Shown here piece by piece: positions 41,494 through 48,501 of a DNA stretch of 64,000 nt. The notes under the pieces are model-generated. The model ran no database searches. It saw only the letters and a program-made list of their open reading frames with translations, and was not told the origin of the DNA. The translations under genes were made by a program, and so were the position numbers. This stretch comes from Aquibacillus salsiterrae (GTDB lineage Bacteria; Bacillota; Bacilli; Bacillales; Amphibacillaceae), in the NCBI RefSeq assembly GCF_028416595.1, contig NZ_JAMQKC010000002.1:186001-250000 (forward strand), read 5' to 3'. Position 1 is the stretch's first letter; each line of letters begins with the position of its first letter.

Positions 41494-41618
41494 AAAATCC
41501 AAGCGGGGATAACATCGAGCAACAGCCACGTCAGGTCTTGTCTTATGCTGCCTGGGCTTAGCGAGGCGGAGGAGCTTGACGTAGCTGGCTTTAATGCTAT
41601 CCACACCGAGCGGATTTT
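41494..41618. repeat. Imperfect 120-bp inverted repeat
   Basis: The left arm (about 41497-41537: ATCCAAGCGGGGATAACATC, then GAGCAACAGCCACGTCAGG) matches the reverse complement of the right arm (about 41574-41616) with several mismatches and small gaps. The centre carries the CTTGTCTTATG...GGGCTTAGCGAGGCG segment of the dispersed repeat. It would fold into a long hairpin. It has no ORF and occupies most of the gap between the VanZ-like gene and the SEC-C gene. Confidence 0.65.
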
Positions 41619-41637
41619 ATAATTTACTAGTCAACAA

Positions 41638-41674
41638 GAAAAATGGTCACCAACCCCATTTGATGACCATTTTG
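41638..41674 (-). terminator. Terminator of the SEC-C gene
   Basis: AAAATGGTCA / TGACCATTTT stem with a 14-base loop; T run on both strands. About 37 bases past the SEC-C stop. Confidence 0.8.
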
Positions 41675-41710
41675 ATAAAATATATTTCCACTATCCAAAC
41701 CTAATTGCCA

Positions 41711-42706
41711 TTATTGCCTCACTTCATCTGCTAGAAGATCTGTTAGCTTTCGATAGTTACTTGATACTGTCGTTGCAGATGTCCCGTATTCATCGGCGAT
41801 TTCCTTTTGTGTTGGCTCAGCATGAACAAGAGCCGTTTGAATAAAGTAATCGAGTGCTGCTGCATATGGAGAAGCTTTCTTCAAATTTGGATTTTTCTTC
41901 TCACAATAGAGGTTCCACAGCCGGACACCTTCTGTTGCTATTTTGCCATCGAGACCTTTTTCGTTTGCGTGGTTTAAAAACATTTCCGCAACTTCCTCAT
42001 GTTCCTGCTTGTGCCAATCTAATTGATTGGAAGGCTCTACTAACATTTCCTTTAGTAAATCAGGATAGTGCTGGCGTAATCCGCCGACCTGGTTAGACAG
42101 ACGCTCTAGCACTTGTCTAATATGTTGTTCTTGGTGTGAATCTATTTCTAAAGCAGTTAAGAAAAAGTTATAGTGGTTTACATAAGGAATTAAAATACCT
42201 GTAAGGAAGTCACCAGGTGTAAACTCACCCTGCAGTAATGGTAACAAGTAATTTTCACCGTTTAATACATCTATCACTTTAACTTTATATTTTTGTGATT
42301 GGTCGATGGAAGCAATTTTCACAACTACAGGTGCAGATGTGGACCATCTTTGTGAAATGTCCTTGGTCCTAGTATGCTCAACTTTAACACTTGCAAGGAA
42401 CGTTTCAGCAATTGTCTTTCCCTCATTTTCAATTGGCACGTTTAATATCGTCCAGACGTTTAAGCAAGACGTATAAGCCTCTCTTGTATCATCATCCAAG
42501 TTGGTAGGCATATATTTGTTTAATTGATTTGTAATCGTTTCTTTATAGTTGGTAAATGCATATGTTATGAGCTCACCATGAATCCGATCTAATTCGTTAT
42601 TGTATACATCGTAGTTGAGATCGATGACATTTGCTCCACAACATTTTTTGTATTTTTTACCACTGCCGCATGGGCAAGGGCTGTTTCTTTTTGGTTTACT
42701 CATCAA
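41711..42706 (-). CDS. SEC-C zinc-motif protein with C-terminal helix-turn-helix
   Basis: 331-residue cytoplasmic protein. An N-terminal SEC-C zinc-binding motif [15 protein letters not shown] (residues about 9-23) is followed by 260 residues of mostly helical sequence with no recognised domain. The final 40 residues read [20 protein letters not shown]...[11 protein letters not shown], a helix-turn-helix of the sort found in DNA-binding regulators. SEC-C motifs usually sit at protein C-termini (SecA, YecA). Here it is N-terminal and combined with an HTH. Possibly a regulator or nucleic-acid-associated protein; no operon partner. Confidence 0.65.
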   Translation of the reverse strand: MMSKPKRNSPCPCGSGKKYKKCCGANVIDLNYDVYNNELDRIHGELITYAFTNYKETITNQLNKYMPTNLDDDTREAYTSCLNVWTILNVPIENEGKTIAETFLASVKVEHTRTKDISQRWSTSAPVVVKIASIDQSQKYKVKVIDVLNGENYLLPLLQGEFTPGDFLTGILIPYVNHYNFFLTALEIDSHQEQHIRQVLERLSNQVGGLRQHYPDLLKEMLVEPSNQLDWHKQEHEEVAEMFLNHANEKGLDGKIATEGVRLWNLYCEKKNPNLKKASPYAAALDYFIQTALVHAEPTQKEIADEYGTSATTVSSNYRKLTDLLADEVRQ

Positions 42707-42915
42707 TATCCACGCTCCGAGTATTTATTCCAATAGTTAATTATGGACAGATTCTTGTATTAACGCAAGGGTTAAGTTCTAATTTACCATAAATTATGTT
42801 AGATTTATGCTGTAATTATTGGAATTTATTTTATTATTGTGTCAAATTCCGTTAAAGAATGTATGTTTTTGCAAAAGATTCATTCTGATCAGGGCCAAAG
42901 GGAAGAGTAGACTCT

Positions 42916-43056
42916 TTATGGAAAAGCCTGAGCTATGTTGACAATCTCGCGAATCAAAATCATGTTCCAATTGTACTTCTCTCGGTTAGTCTCTGAAGGA
43001 AATGCCGAACTACACAAAGTCTTTTCGGGGTACTTTTCGATTGTATGACCGACCAT
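42916..43056 (-). pseudogene. Possible gene fragment, 46 codons
   Basis: In the otherwise empty 580-base gap before the HTH gene, the minus strand has an open frame MVGHTIEKYPEKTLCSSAFP... to ...IREIVNIAQAFP. Its composition is protein-like, but it has no ribosome binding site and ends abruptly. I do not recognise the family. It may be a remnant or chance. The rest of 42707-43289 shows only AT-rich sequence. Confidence 0.2.
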
Positions 43057-43289
43057 TATTTTAGAGAATTATATCAAAAATATAGATGAACTGCTATTTA
43101 CTTAAGCAGGAAGGGTTATGCACCTGATTAATTCGTTAAAATTATATAGATAGGTATTTTAAATTATCGATGAAGTTGTTATATTAGAAATAGGTCATCA
43201 TAGGTTACCTTTTCATTCTTTCCTAAGCTATTAGTGTTTTGACCTATAGAACATTAAACAGTAAAGAAGTGAATGAAAAGGAGTTAATC

Positions 43290-43856
43290 ATGAAAAAAAG
43301 AAAATGGCAAGATGAGGAAATTAATTATTTGCGAGATTCCGTTGGAAGTATAAAGATTTCTACTATCGCAAGGAATCTTAATCGATCAGACACAGCAGTA
43401 ATTTTAAAAATGAAACGGCTTGGTCTATCAAATACGAAAGAGGCCATTGGTAGTCTTACTATGCACCAATTAGCTGGACTTTTAGATGTAGACCCAACCG
43501 TAGTAAAACTATGGATACAAAAGCATGGTTTACCGTACCAAAAAAGAGTTACTCGTTCTTCTCGGAAATTTTATTTCATCGACCAATTAGAATTTTGGGC
43601 TTGGGCTGAGCTTAATAAAGAACGGATTGATTTCTCAAAAGTTATCAAAAACAGTATTGTGCCCGAACCAAAATGGGTGGACGTGGAAAGACGGAAAAAA
43701 AGAGAAGTTGCTTACCGGAATTGGACAACTGGTGAGGTGAAACTAATGTTACACTTACATACTTCTGGTGATAACTTTCATTCCATAAGTAAACACTTAA
43801 ATCGCAGTGTAGTAAGTGTGAAAAGGAAATATCAACGTACAATGGAACAAAGATGA
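43290..43856 (+). CDS. Multi-HTH DNA-binding protein (Myb/SANT-like plus MerR-like helix)
   Basis: 188-residue basic protein with three DNA-binding-like modules. Residues 1-50 are Myb/SANT-like (KWQDEEINYLRDSVGSIKIS, then TIARNLNRSDTAVILKMKRL). Residues 55-110 resemble an excisionase or MerR helix-turn-helix (LTMHQLAGLLDVDPTVVKLW...SRKFYFIDQLEFWAW). Residues 145-188 repeat the first module (RNWTTGEVKLMLHLHTSGDN, ISKHLNRSVVSVKRKYQ). ATG at 43290 follows AAAGGAG. It lies just upstream of tandem c-di-GMP riboswitches on the same strand. Probably a regulator; targets unknown. Confidence 0.65.
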   Translation: MKKRKWQDEEINYLRDSVGSIKISTIARNLNRSDTAVILKMKRLGLSNTKEAIGSLTMHQLAGLLDVDPTVVKLWIQKHGLPYQKRVTRSSRKFYFIDQLEFWAWAELNKERIDFSKVIKNSIVPEPKWVDVERRKKREVAYRNWTTGEVKLMLHLHTSGDNFHSISKHLNRSVVSVKRKYQRTMEQR

Positions 43857-43869
43857 CATCCAGTCCTAT

Positions 43870-43957
43870 ACAAAAGGCAAAGTTGTCGAAAGACAGTGAC
43901 GCAAAGCCAAGGGCCTAAAGGTATTTCTACCTATGGCAGCCGGCTGCTATAGAATGG
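43870..43957 (+). promoter_or_regulatory. c-di-GMP-I riboswitch, first of a tandem pair
   Basis: AAAAGGCAAAGTTGTCGAAA, then GTGACGCAAAGCCAAGGGCC, a hairpin arm (AAGGTATTTCTACCTATGG), then GGCAGCCGGCTGC. This is the full GEMM-I core with the GAAA loop and receptor. It begins 14 bases after the HTH gene's stop. No ORF or clear terminator lies between it and the second aptamer about 120 bases later, so both probably regulate the small gene at 44201. Confidence 0.88.
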
Positions 43958-44074
43958 AAGGTAATCTTTTGATGACAAGTTTTAAACTATATGGGATTTA
44001 ATTGTAAAAAAGATAAGTGAGAAGGACTATTTAAAAATTACTCTATTTTGATTGATAATTATATGGTATTCATA

Positions 44075-44186
44075 AAAACCGCACGATAAAGGCAAACCCA
44101 TTGAAAAGTGGTGACGCAAAGCTATAGGGGCTAACGCAAAGTGCAATGCTAGCCAGCTTCCAAATCGGACTCCGTCGGTTTTTTTC
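44075..44186 (+). promoter_or_regulatory. c-di-GMP-I riboswitch, second of a tandem pair, with T run
   Basis: AAAGGCAAACCCATTGAAAA, then GTGACGCAAAGCTATAGGGG, an arm, then ATGCTAGCCAGCTTCC. The segment AAAAACCG before the aptamer can pair with CGGTTTTT (to about 44185). That pairing would form a T-run terminator-like end directly before GAGGAGG and the small gene. The core resembles the aptamer at 25949-26033 more than the other two. Confidence 0.85.
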
Positions 44187-44200
44187 GAGGAGGATAAGAA

Positions 44201-44365
44201 ATGAGGAAAGTGTATTACCGCATGAAGTACAATTGGCACTTATCAAAGTTTAAAAGACTAAAAGAGCTAAGGGATTCGTTACATAATGCGGCAGAAATTA
44301 CCAAACTCGATCATCAGCTGTTACAACATGAACGAGCGGCATTTCATTATATGTTTAAAGGATAA
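44201..44365 (+). CDS. Riboswitch-controlled small protein, 54 residues
   Basis: MRKVYYRMKYNWHLSKFKRL... then KELRDSLHNAAEITKLDHQL and ...AAFHYMFKG. It is strongly basic in the first 20 residues, then an amphipathic helix-like stretch, with many His, Tyr and Phe. No signal peptide or membrane segment is seen. An excellent ribosome binding site GAGGAGG stands seven bases before the ATG, and a strong terminator overlaps the stop. It is the only gene between the tandem riboswitches and the terminator, so it is the evident output of that double switch. I do not recognise the family. The basic helical pattern could suit binding to nucleic acid, to the membrane surface or to a protein partner. Confidence 0.75.
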   Translation: MRKVYYRMKYNWHLSKFKRLKELRDSLHNAAEITKLDHQLLQHERAAFHYMFKG

Positions 44366-44388
44366 GCACCCGAGTTTGGGTGCTTTTT
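44364..44388 (+). terminator. Terminator of the riboswitch-controlled small gene
   Basis: AGCACCC / GGGTGCT stem with CGAGTTT-type loop and TTTT. The stem starts inside the stop codon. Confidence 0.88.
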
Positions 44389-44402
44389 AAAAAGATAAGA
44401 AA

Positions 44403-44460
44403 GCAAAAAAACTTCAGGAGATTGCTGCCTTAGGCTGAACAAGGCATTCTCGCTTTCCTT
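44403..44460 (+). repeat. Possible divergent copy of the dispersed repeat
   Basis: AAAAACTTCAGGAGATTGCT...CTTAGGCTGAACAAGGCATTC...CTCGCTTTCCTTA shares the layout and end of the family but few exact bases. Confidence 0.4.
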
Positions 44461-45022
44461 AAATGTATTTTTCTGGATATTTTGTAAACCGATTGGCGTA
44501 CCCGGATGCAACAAAAGATTCTGGCTTTACCACTGGTTCAAGGCCAATTGATTCAACCCGAGCCATCATTTCACTTGCTAAGAATCGTGATAAGGATTTC
44601 TTACTAAGCCCAACATCGATGTGTCCTTCCATTGTGAAAGAACTACCTCTATATAAATATGGTAATACGATATCAATCATTTGGTTCTTTTTTTCTTCAT
44701 CAAATAGGTAAGCGACTTGCTCGGTTAAAGATGTTTCCGTCGATATCTTTTCGTGTAAGCTGTTATATTTCCGTTTTATTTTAATTGGCAAAATGCATCC
44801 CCACGCGCCCTTACCTTCCCGTAAAATGACAACACCAGTAACGAAAACGGTATGACGCTGATGAACTTGCGAATCTGTTCCAACAATTAATCGATAATTC
44901 GCATTAGGTTCTTTTTTCATAAATTGAATGATATGCTCAAAAACTTCTTCGAATGACATCTTACTTTTTGAAAGGTTTTTAAAAGGTGAAGCAGCTATAT
45001 CAGGAAGGACACCATCCTTCAT
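44459..45022 (-). CDS. ykuK: YkuK-family RNase H-like protein (DUF458)
   Basis: 187-residue protein resembling B. subtilis YkuK, predicted to have an RNase H-like fold: YRLIVGTDSQVHQRHTVFVT, IKIKRKYNSLHEKISTETSL, GHIDVGLSKKSLSRF and VVKPESFVASGYANRFTKYP. The acidic residues in GTDSQ, HIDVG and the early E of STETS could form the nuclease-like site. Activity and role are unproven in the family. Monocistronic. Confidence 0.8.
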   Translation of the reverse strand: MKDGVLPDIAASPFKNLSKSKMSFEEVFEHIIQFMKKEPNANYRLIVGTDSQVHQRHTVFVTGVVILREGKGAWGCILPIKIKRKYNSLHEKISTETSLTEQVAYLFDEEKKNQMIDIVLPYLYRGSSFTMEGHIDVGLSKKSLSRFLASEMMARVESIGLEPVVKPESFVASGYANRFTKYPEKYI

Positions 45023-45197
45023 GGTTATTTGCTCCTTTCAATCGATAAGAGAAAATAGTTTTCTATGCTAATAGCTTATTCTAAAGATATGATTGATGTG
45101 TGTAGATATGACTATAAAAAAGTCAAAAGAAAATGGAGTGCTGGGGTTTACGACTAGGCTTGTCCTACTTTTCATTGGAGGGTATAAAGTTAATGAA

Positions 45198-45223
45198 GGC
45201 TGCCGAGAATTTTCTCGGCAGCC
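45198..45223. terminator. Hairpin downstream of the YjcZ cluster
   Basis: GGCTGCCGAGA / TCTCGGCAGCC perfect 11-bp stem, ATTT loop, 18 bases past the first YjcZ-type stop. No good T run on either strand, so it may end or stabilise the cluster transcript. Confidence 0.6.
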
Positions 45224-45240
45224 TAAAGACAAGGAATTAA

Positions 45241-45345
45241 TTAGTAACCATATCCACCCGTTGGGTAGTTGTTACCTACAATCACTAATAAAACAAATAA
45301 TACGACAAGTAAAATAAAACCGTTTTGTCCGCCAGCAAAACTCAC
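45241..45345 (-). CDS. YjcZ-family small hydrophobic peptide, copy 1
   Basis: 34 residues from GTG: MSFAGGQNGFILLVVLFVLL then VIVGNNYPTGGYGY. A single hydrophobic helix with a Gly/Tyr tail, typical of YjcZ/YhdX-like sporulation peptides of bacilli. GGGAGG precedes the GTG. It is the last of four in tandem on this strand and the most shortened at the C-terminus (GGYGY rather than GGDYGFGY). Confidence 0.8.
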   Translation of the reverse strand: MSFAGGQNGFILLVVLFVLLVIVGNNYPTGGYGY

Positions 45346-45396
45346 AATATCTACCTCCCAATTAGTTAATTTTTCATAGATTGGCAAGCTTAGGGA

Positions 45397-45510
45397 TTAA
45401 TACCCAAAGCCATAGTCACCGCCAGTTGGGTAGTTGTTACCTACAATCACTAATAAAACAAATAATACGACAAGTAAAATAAAACCGTTTTGTCCGCCAG
45501 CAAAACTCAC
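45397..45510 (-). CDS. YjcZ-family small hydrophobic peptide, copy 2
   Basis: 37 residues from GTG; the first 31 residues are identical to copy 1, then the tail GDYGFGY. AGGAGG upstream. It lies exactly 165 bp from copies 1 and 3 (start to start), and its upstream spacer is nearly the same as theirs, marking a recent tandem duplication. Confidence 0.82.
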   Translation of the reverse strand: MSFAGGQNGFILLVVLFVLLVIVGNNYPTGGDYGFGY

Positions 45511-45561
45511 AATATCTACCTCCTAATTAGTTAATTTTTCATAGATTGGCAAGCTTAGGGA

Positions 45562-45675
45562 TTAATACCCAAAGCCATAGTCACCGCCGGTTGGGTAGTT
45601 GTTACCTACAATCACTAATAGAACGAATAATACGACAAGCAAAATAAAACCGTTTTGTCCGCCGATATAACTCAT
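45562..45675 (-). CDS. YjcZ-family small hydrophobic peptide, copy 3
   Basis: 37 residues from ATG: MSYIGGQNGFILLVVLFVLL then VIVGNNYPTGGDYGFGY. It differs from copy 2 only in the first few residues and in start codon (ATG here, GTG in copies 1 and 2). AGGAGG precedes the start. Likely the parent of copies 1 and 2. Confidence 0.83.
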   Translation of the reverse strand: MSYIGGQNGFILLVVLFVLLVIVGNNYPTGGDYGFGY

Positions 45676-45722
45676 GAAATATAACCTCCTAATAAGATTA
45701 ATTATTTGGTTAGTTATCTTTA

Positions 45723-45899
45723 TTATTCAGCGTCGCCTGCGATTGGGTAGTTGTTCCCAACAATTATTAATAAGATAAACAGAACCACAAGTAGAATGAA
45801 TCCATTGTTTCCTCCGCTTACGGGAACGTAATTTCCACAACCGTGGCCATATCCATAACCATGACCATAACCATATCCGTATCCATTAAAGTAACCCAT
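45723..45899 (-). CDS. YjcZ-family peptide with Gly-Tyr-His-rich head
   Basis: 58 residues. MGYFNGYGYGYGHGYGYGHG then CGNYVPVSGGNNGFILLVVL and FILLIIVGNNYPIAGDAE. Same hydrophobic helix as copies 1-3, preceded by a repetitive Gly/Tyr/His segment with one cysteine, like many spore-coat-associated YjcZ relatives. AGGAGGTAAG upstream. First gene of the minus-strand cluster of four. Sporulation expression is expected from the family but no sigma-factor site was identified. Confidence 0.8.
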   Translation of the reverse strand: MGYFNGYGYGYGHGYGYGHGCGNYVPVSGGNNGFILLVVLFILLIIVGNNYPIAGDAE

Positions 45900-46053
45900 G
45901 TTTGCTTACCTCCTTTTAACGATGTACTTCTATCCTATGGAAAATCAAAGCAGATGTTATAGGCGGATGGACCAAAGAGGGAAATTTGGGCTATTAAGAA
46001 AAGGGAGAAAAACTAATTTTTGTTATAGACTACCTTACTTTTCTTTATTAAAC

Positions 46054-46067
46054 TGAAAGCGATTACA
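46054..46067 (+). promoter_or_regulatory. Probable CcpA-binding cre site
   Basis: TGAAAGCGATTACA fits the catabolite-response consensus TGNAANCGNWNNCW at every fixed position. It lies about 40 bases before the sugar-binding lipoprotein gene, suggesting glucose repression of the oligosaccharide locus. Confidence 0.7.
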
Positions 46068-46108
46068 AGTTAAAATAATAATGTAATAACAAAGGAGGAG
46101 GAAGAAAG

Positions 46109-47470
46109 TTGAAAAAAATATTTTACATTTGTTTGTTGGCAATTATGTCCTTTCTAATTGTATCGGGATGTAGCTCAAACTCGTCTGGTGATGGGGGGAA
46201 TGAGTCGAAGGATTCTGCAAGTGAATCACTCGGTGACTCTTCACAAGATGAATCAAGTGAACAATCCGAAGAATCAGACGATGTTATTGAATTACGTGTT
46301 GCGTGGTGGGGTGGCCAAGAACGTCACGATCGCACATTAAAAGTAATCGATTTATTTGAAGAAAAATATCCCAATATTAAGATTGTTGCGGAGTATTCAG
46401 GATTCGACGGTTATTTCGATAAATTAACTACACAGTTTGCTGCAGGAAATGCACCGGATGTAATTCAATATGGTGGTAATCTTAATGATTATGTATTAAA
46501 GGATGTAGTACTCCCGTTAGATGAATTTGTTGGTAATCAAATTGACATTAGTAAGCACTCTGAAAGCATGCTTGATGCAGCTACATTCGATGGGAAACTG
46601 TACGGTCTAACATTGGGAACTACTGCGTGGGGTGTATTGGTAAATAAAACTGCTTTTGATAAAACGGGAGTGTCTCTACCAAGTAAGGATTGGACTTGGG
46701 AAGATTTTAGAGACTTAACACCAAAATTATCAGAAGGACTTGATGGTACTTACGGGACTGCTGATTTTGAAGAAGACGGATTTGGTGTATTTTTAGCTCA
46801 ACGAGATAAGTTCTCCTATTTAGATGGTGAGATTGGTTTTGAAGCAACTGATGTAGCAGACTGGTTCCAACTGTGGAAAGATTTAAGAGAAAGTGGTGGA
46901 GCTGCAGTTCCTGAAATTCAAGTATCAGCCTCACAAACACCAGAACAATCATTAATTGTTCAAGGAGATGTAGCGATTGAATCTGTTGCAAGTAATCAAT
47001 ATGGCGCCTATTCAAATGCTACTAAAGATGAGTTTTTATTGTACCCATATCCTTATGACTCTGAAACTGGCAAAAATGGTGTTTCATTGCGTCCAAGCCA
47101 ATTTTTTGCAGGTAACAAAATGACCGAACACCCAGAAGAGGTTGCAAAGTTCATTGACTTCTTTGTGAATGATTTAGAAGCTACAGAAATCCTGGGCAAT
47201 GATCGTGGTGCACCCGTTAACTCTGATGTCCGTGTTAATTTAATTGACAAAGCTGATGAAATTGACCAAGCAATTTTTGAATACATTGACCTTGTCAGTG
47301 AAACTTCCGATGCACCATATATTCCTAACTATCCTGGATATAATGAAAATACACAATTGTTTAAGGAAACTGCCGAGAAGATTTACTTTGATCAATCGAG
47401 TGTAGAAGATGCAGCAAATAATTATTACGACAAATTAATCGACAATATAAAAAAATATACAGAAGAATAA
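46109..47470 (+). CDS. ABC sugar importer, solute-binding lipoprotein
   Basis: 453-residue extracellular sugar-binding protein (CUT1 family). Type II signal peptide with lipobox LIVSGC (Cys about 21), then a Ser/Glu/Asp-rich linker to about 65. The mature part starts IELRVAWWGGQERHDRTLKV and has EYSGFDGYFDKLTTQFAAGN, PDVIQYGG and WTWEDFRDLTPKL. TTG start behind GGAGGAGGAAGAAAG. First gene of the importer operon; it feeds the two permeases that follow. The substrate is probably an oligosaccharide released from plant-type polymer, given the downstream hydrolases (inference). Confidence 0.88.
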   Translation: MKKIFYICLLAIMSFLIVSGCSSNSSGDGGNESKDSASESLGDSSQDESSEQSEESDDVIELRVAWWGGQERHDRTLKVIDLFEEKYPNIKIVAEYSGFDGYFDKLTTQFAAGNAPDVIQYGGNLNDYVLKDVVLPLDEFVGNQIDISKHSESMLDAATFDGKLYGLTLGTTAWGVLVNKTAFDKTGVSLPSKDWTWEDFRDLTPKLSEGLDGTYGTADFEEDGFGVFLAQRDKFSYLDGEIGFEATDVADWFQLWKDLRESGGAAVPEIQVSASQTPEQSLIVQGDVAIESVASNQYGAYSNATKDEFLLYPYPYDSETGKNGVSLRPSQFFAGNKMTEHPEEVAKFIDFFVNDLEATEILGNDRGAPVNSDVRVNLIDKADEIDQAIFEYIDLVSETSDAPYIPNYPGYNENTQLFKETAEKIYFDQSSVEDAANNYYDKLIDNIKKYTEE

Positions 47471-47547
47471 GTACAACAAATAAACTGAAGAAAGTGACTG
47501 TGGTTGCAATTATCAAGTCACTTTCTTCTATATATAGGAGGATGGAC

Positions 47548-48501
47548 ATGGAAACAAGCACAGTTAAACAAAAAAGTGTACCTAATCTACGTCCAAACCA
47601 ATACAAAAAAACACAAACAAGAAAAAATTATATTATTGCTTACATTTTCTTATTACCTTGGTTAATAGGTTTTTTTAGTTTGGTACTGGGCCCGATGGTC
47701 AGTTCTTTATATTTATCTTTTACTAAATTTGATCTGCTAAACCCACCAGAATGGATAGGCTTAGCTAACTATCAGGACATGTTTAGTGATGATAAATATT
47801 GGGCTTCGGTAAAGGTAACTCTTCAATTTGTCTTTATCGCTGTTCCAACGCAATTAATCGCAGCATTACTGGTTGCTGTATTACTAAATAAGGGAATAAA
47901 AGGTGTCGGTATCTACCGGACCGTTTATTATTTGCCTTCTCTACTAGGTGGAAGTGTAGCGATTGCTTTACTTTGGAAAAATTTGTTTGGAATTGATGGA
48001 ATTATCAATCAAGTATTGGGATTTTTTGGCATAGCCGGGCAAGGTTGGGTGTCTCATCCCGATTATGCACTTGGAACAATAATTATCCTAGCAACTTGGC
48101 AGTTTGGAGCTTCAATGGTTATCTTTTTAGCAGGTTTAAAACAAATTCCATCCGAACTATATGAAGCAGCAGCAGTAGATGGGTCGAGTAAGGTCAACAC
48201 ATTTTTTAAGATAACATTACCGTTACTTTCGCCAGTTATTTTCTTTAATTTAGTAATTGAATTAATTAAATCGATCCAAGTGTTCACTTCTGCTTACATC
48301 ATAAGTGAAGGAACTGGCGGACCGATAAATTCGACATTGTTTTATACACTTTATTTATATCAAAGAGGATTTTCATATTTTGAAATGGGATTCGCATCTG
48401 CTATGGCTTGGGTATTAGTTTTTGTTCTTGGTGTAATGACCATTATGATATTTCTATCCTCTAAGTTCTGGGTCCATTACGAAGATGGGGGGAAACTATA
48501 A
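47548..48501 (+). CDS. ABC sugar importer permease 1 (MalF/LacF type)
   Basis: 317-residue permease with six membrane helices. The EAA loop reads LYEAAAVDGSSKVNTFFKIT (about 205-225). ATG at 47548 lies six bases after AGGAGG; earlier in-frame codons sit upstream of the ribosome binding site. Its stop overlaps the next start (TAATG), so the two permeases are translationally coupled. Confidence 0.88.
   Translation: METSTVKQKSVPNLRPNQYKKTQTRKNYIIAYIFLLPWLIGFFSLVLGPMVSSLYLSFTKFDLLNPPEWIGLANYQDMFSDDKYWASVKVTLQFVFIAVPTQLIAALLVAVLLNKGIKGVGIYRTVYYLPSLLGGSVAIALLWKNLFGIDGIINQVLGFFGIAGQGWVSHPDYALGTIIILATWQFGASMVIFLAGLKQIPSELYEAAAVDGSSKVNTFFKITLPLLSPVIFFNLVIELIKSIQVFTSAYIISEGTGGPINSTLFYTLYLYQRGFSYFEMGFASAMAWVLVFVLGVMTIMIFLSSKFWVHYEDGGKL

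Noticed and set aside
45093-45317. 74-codon plus-strand frame before ykuK
   Set aside because: Runs through the perfect hairpin at 45198-45223 and overlaps YjcZ copy 1 on the other strand; no family pattern.
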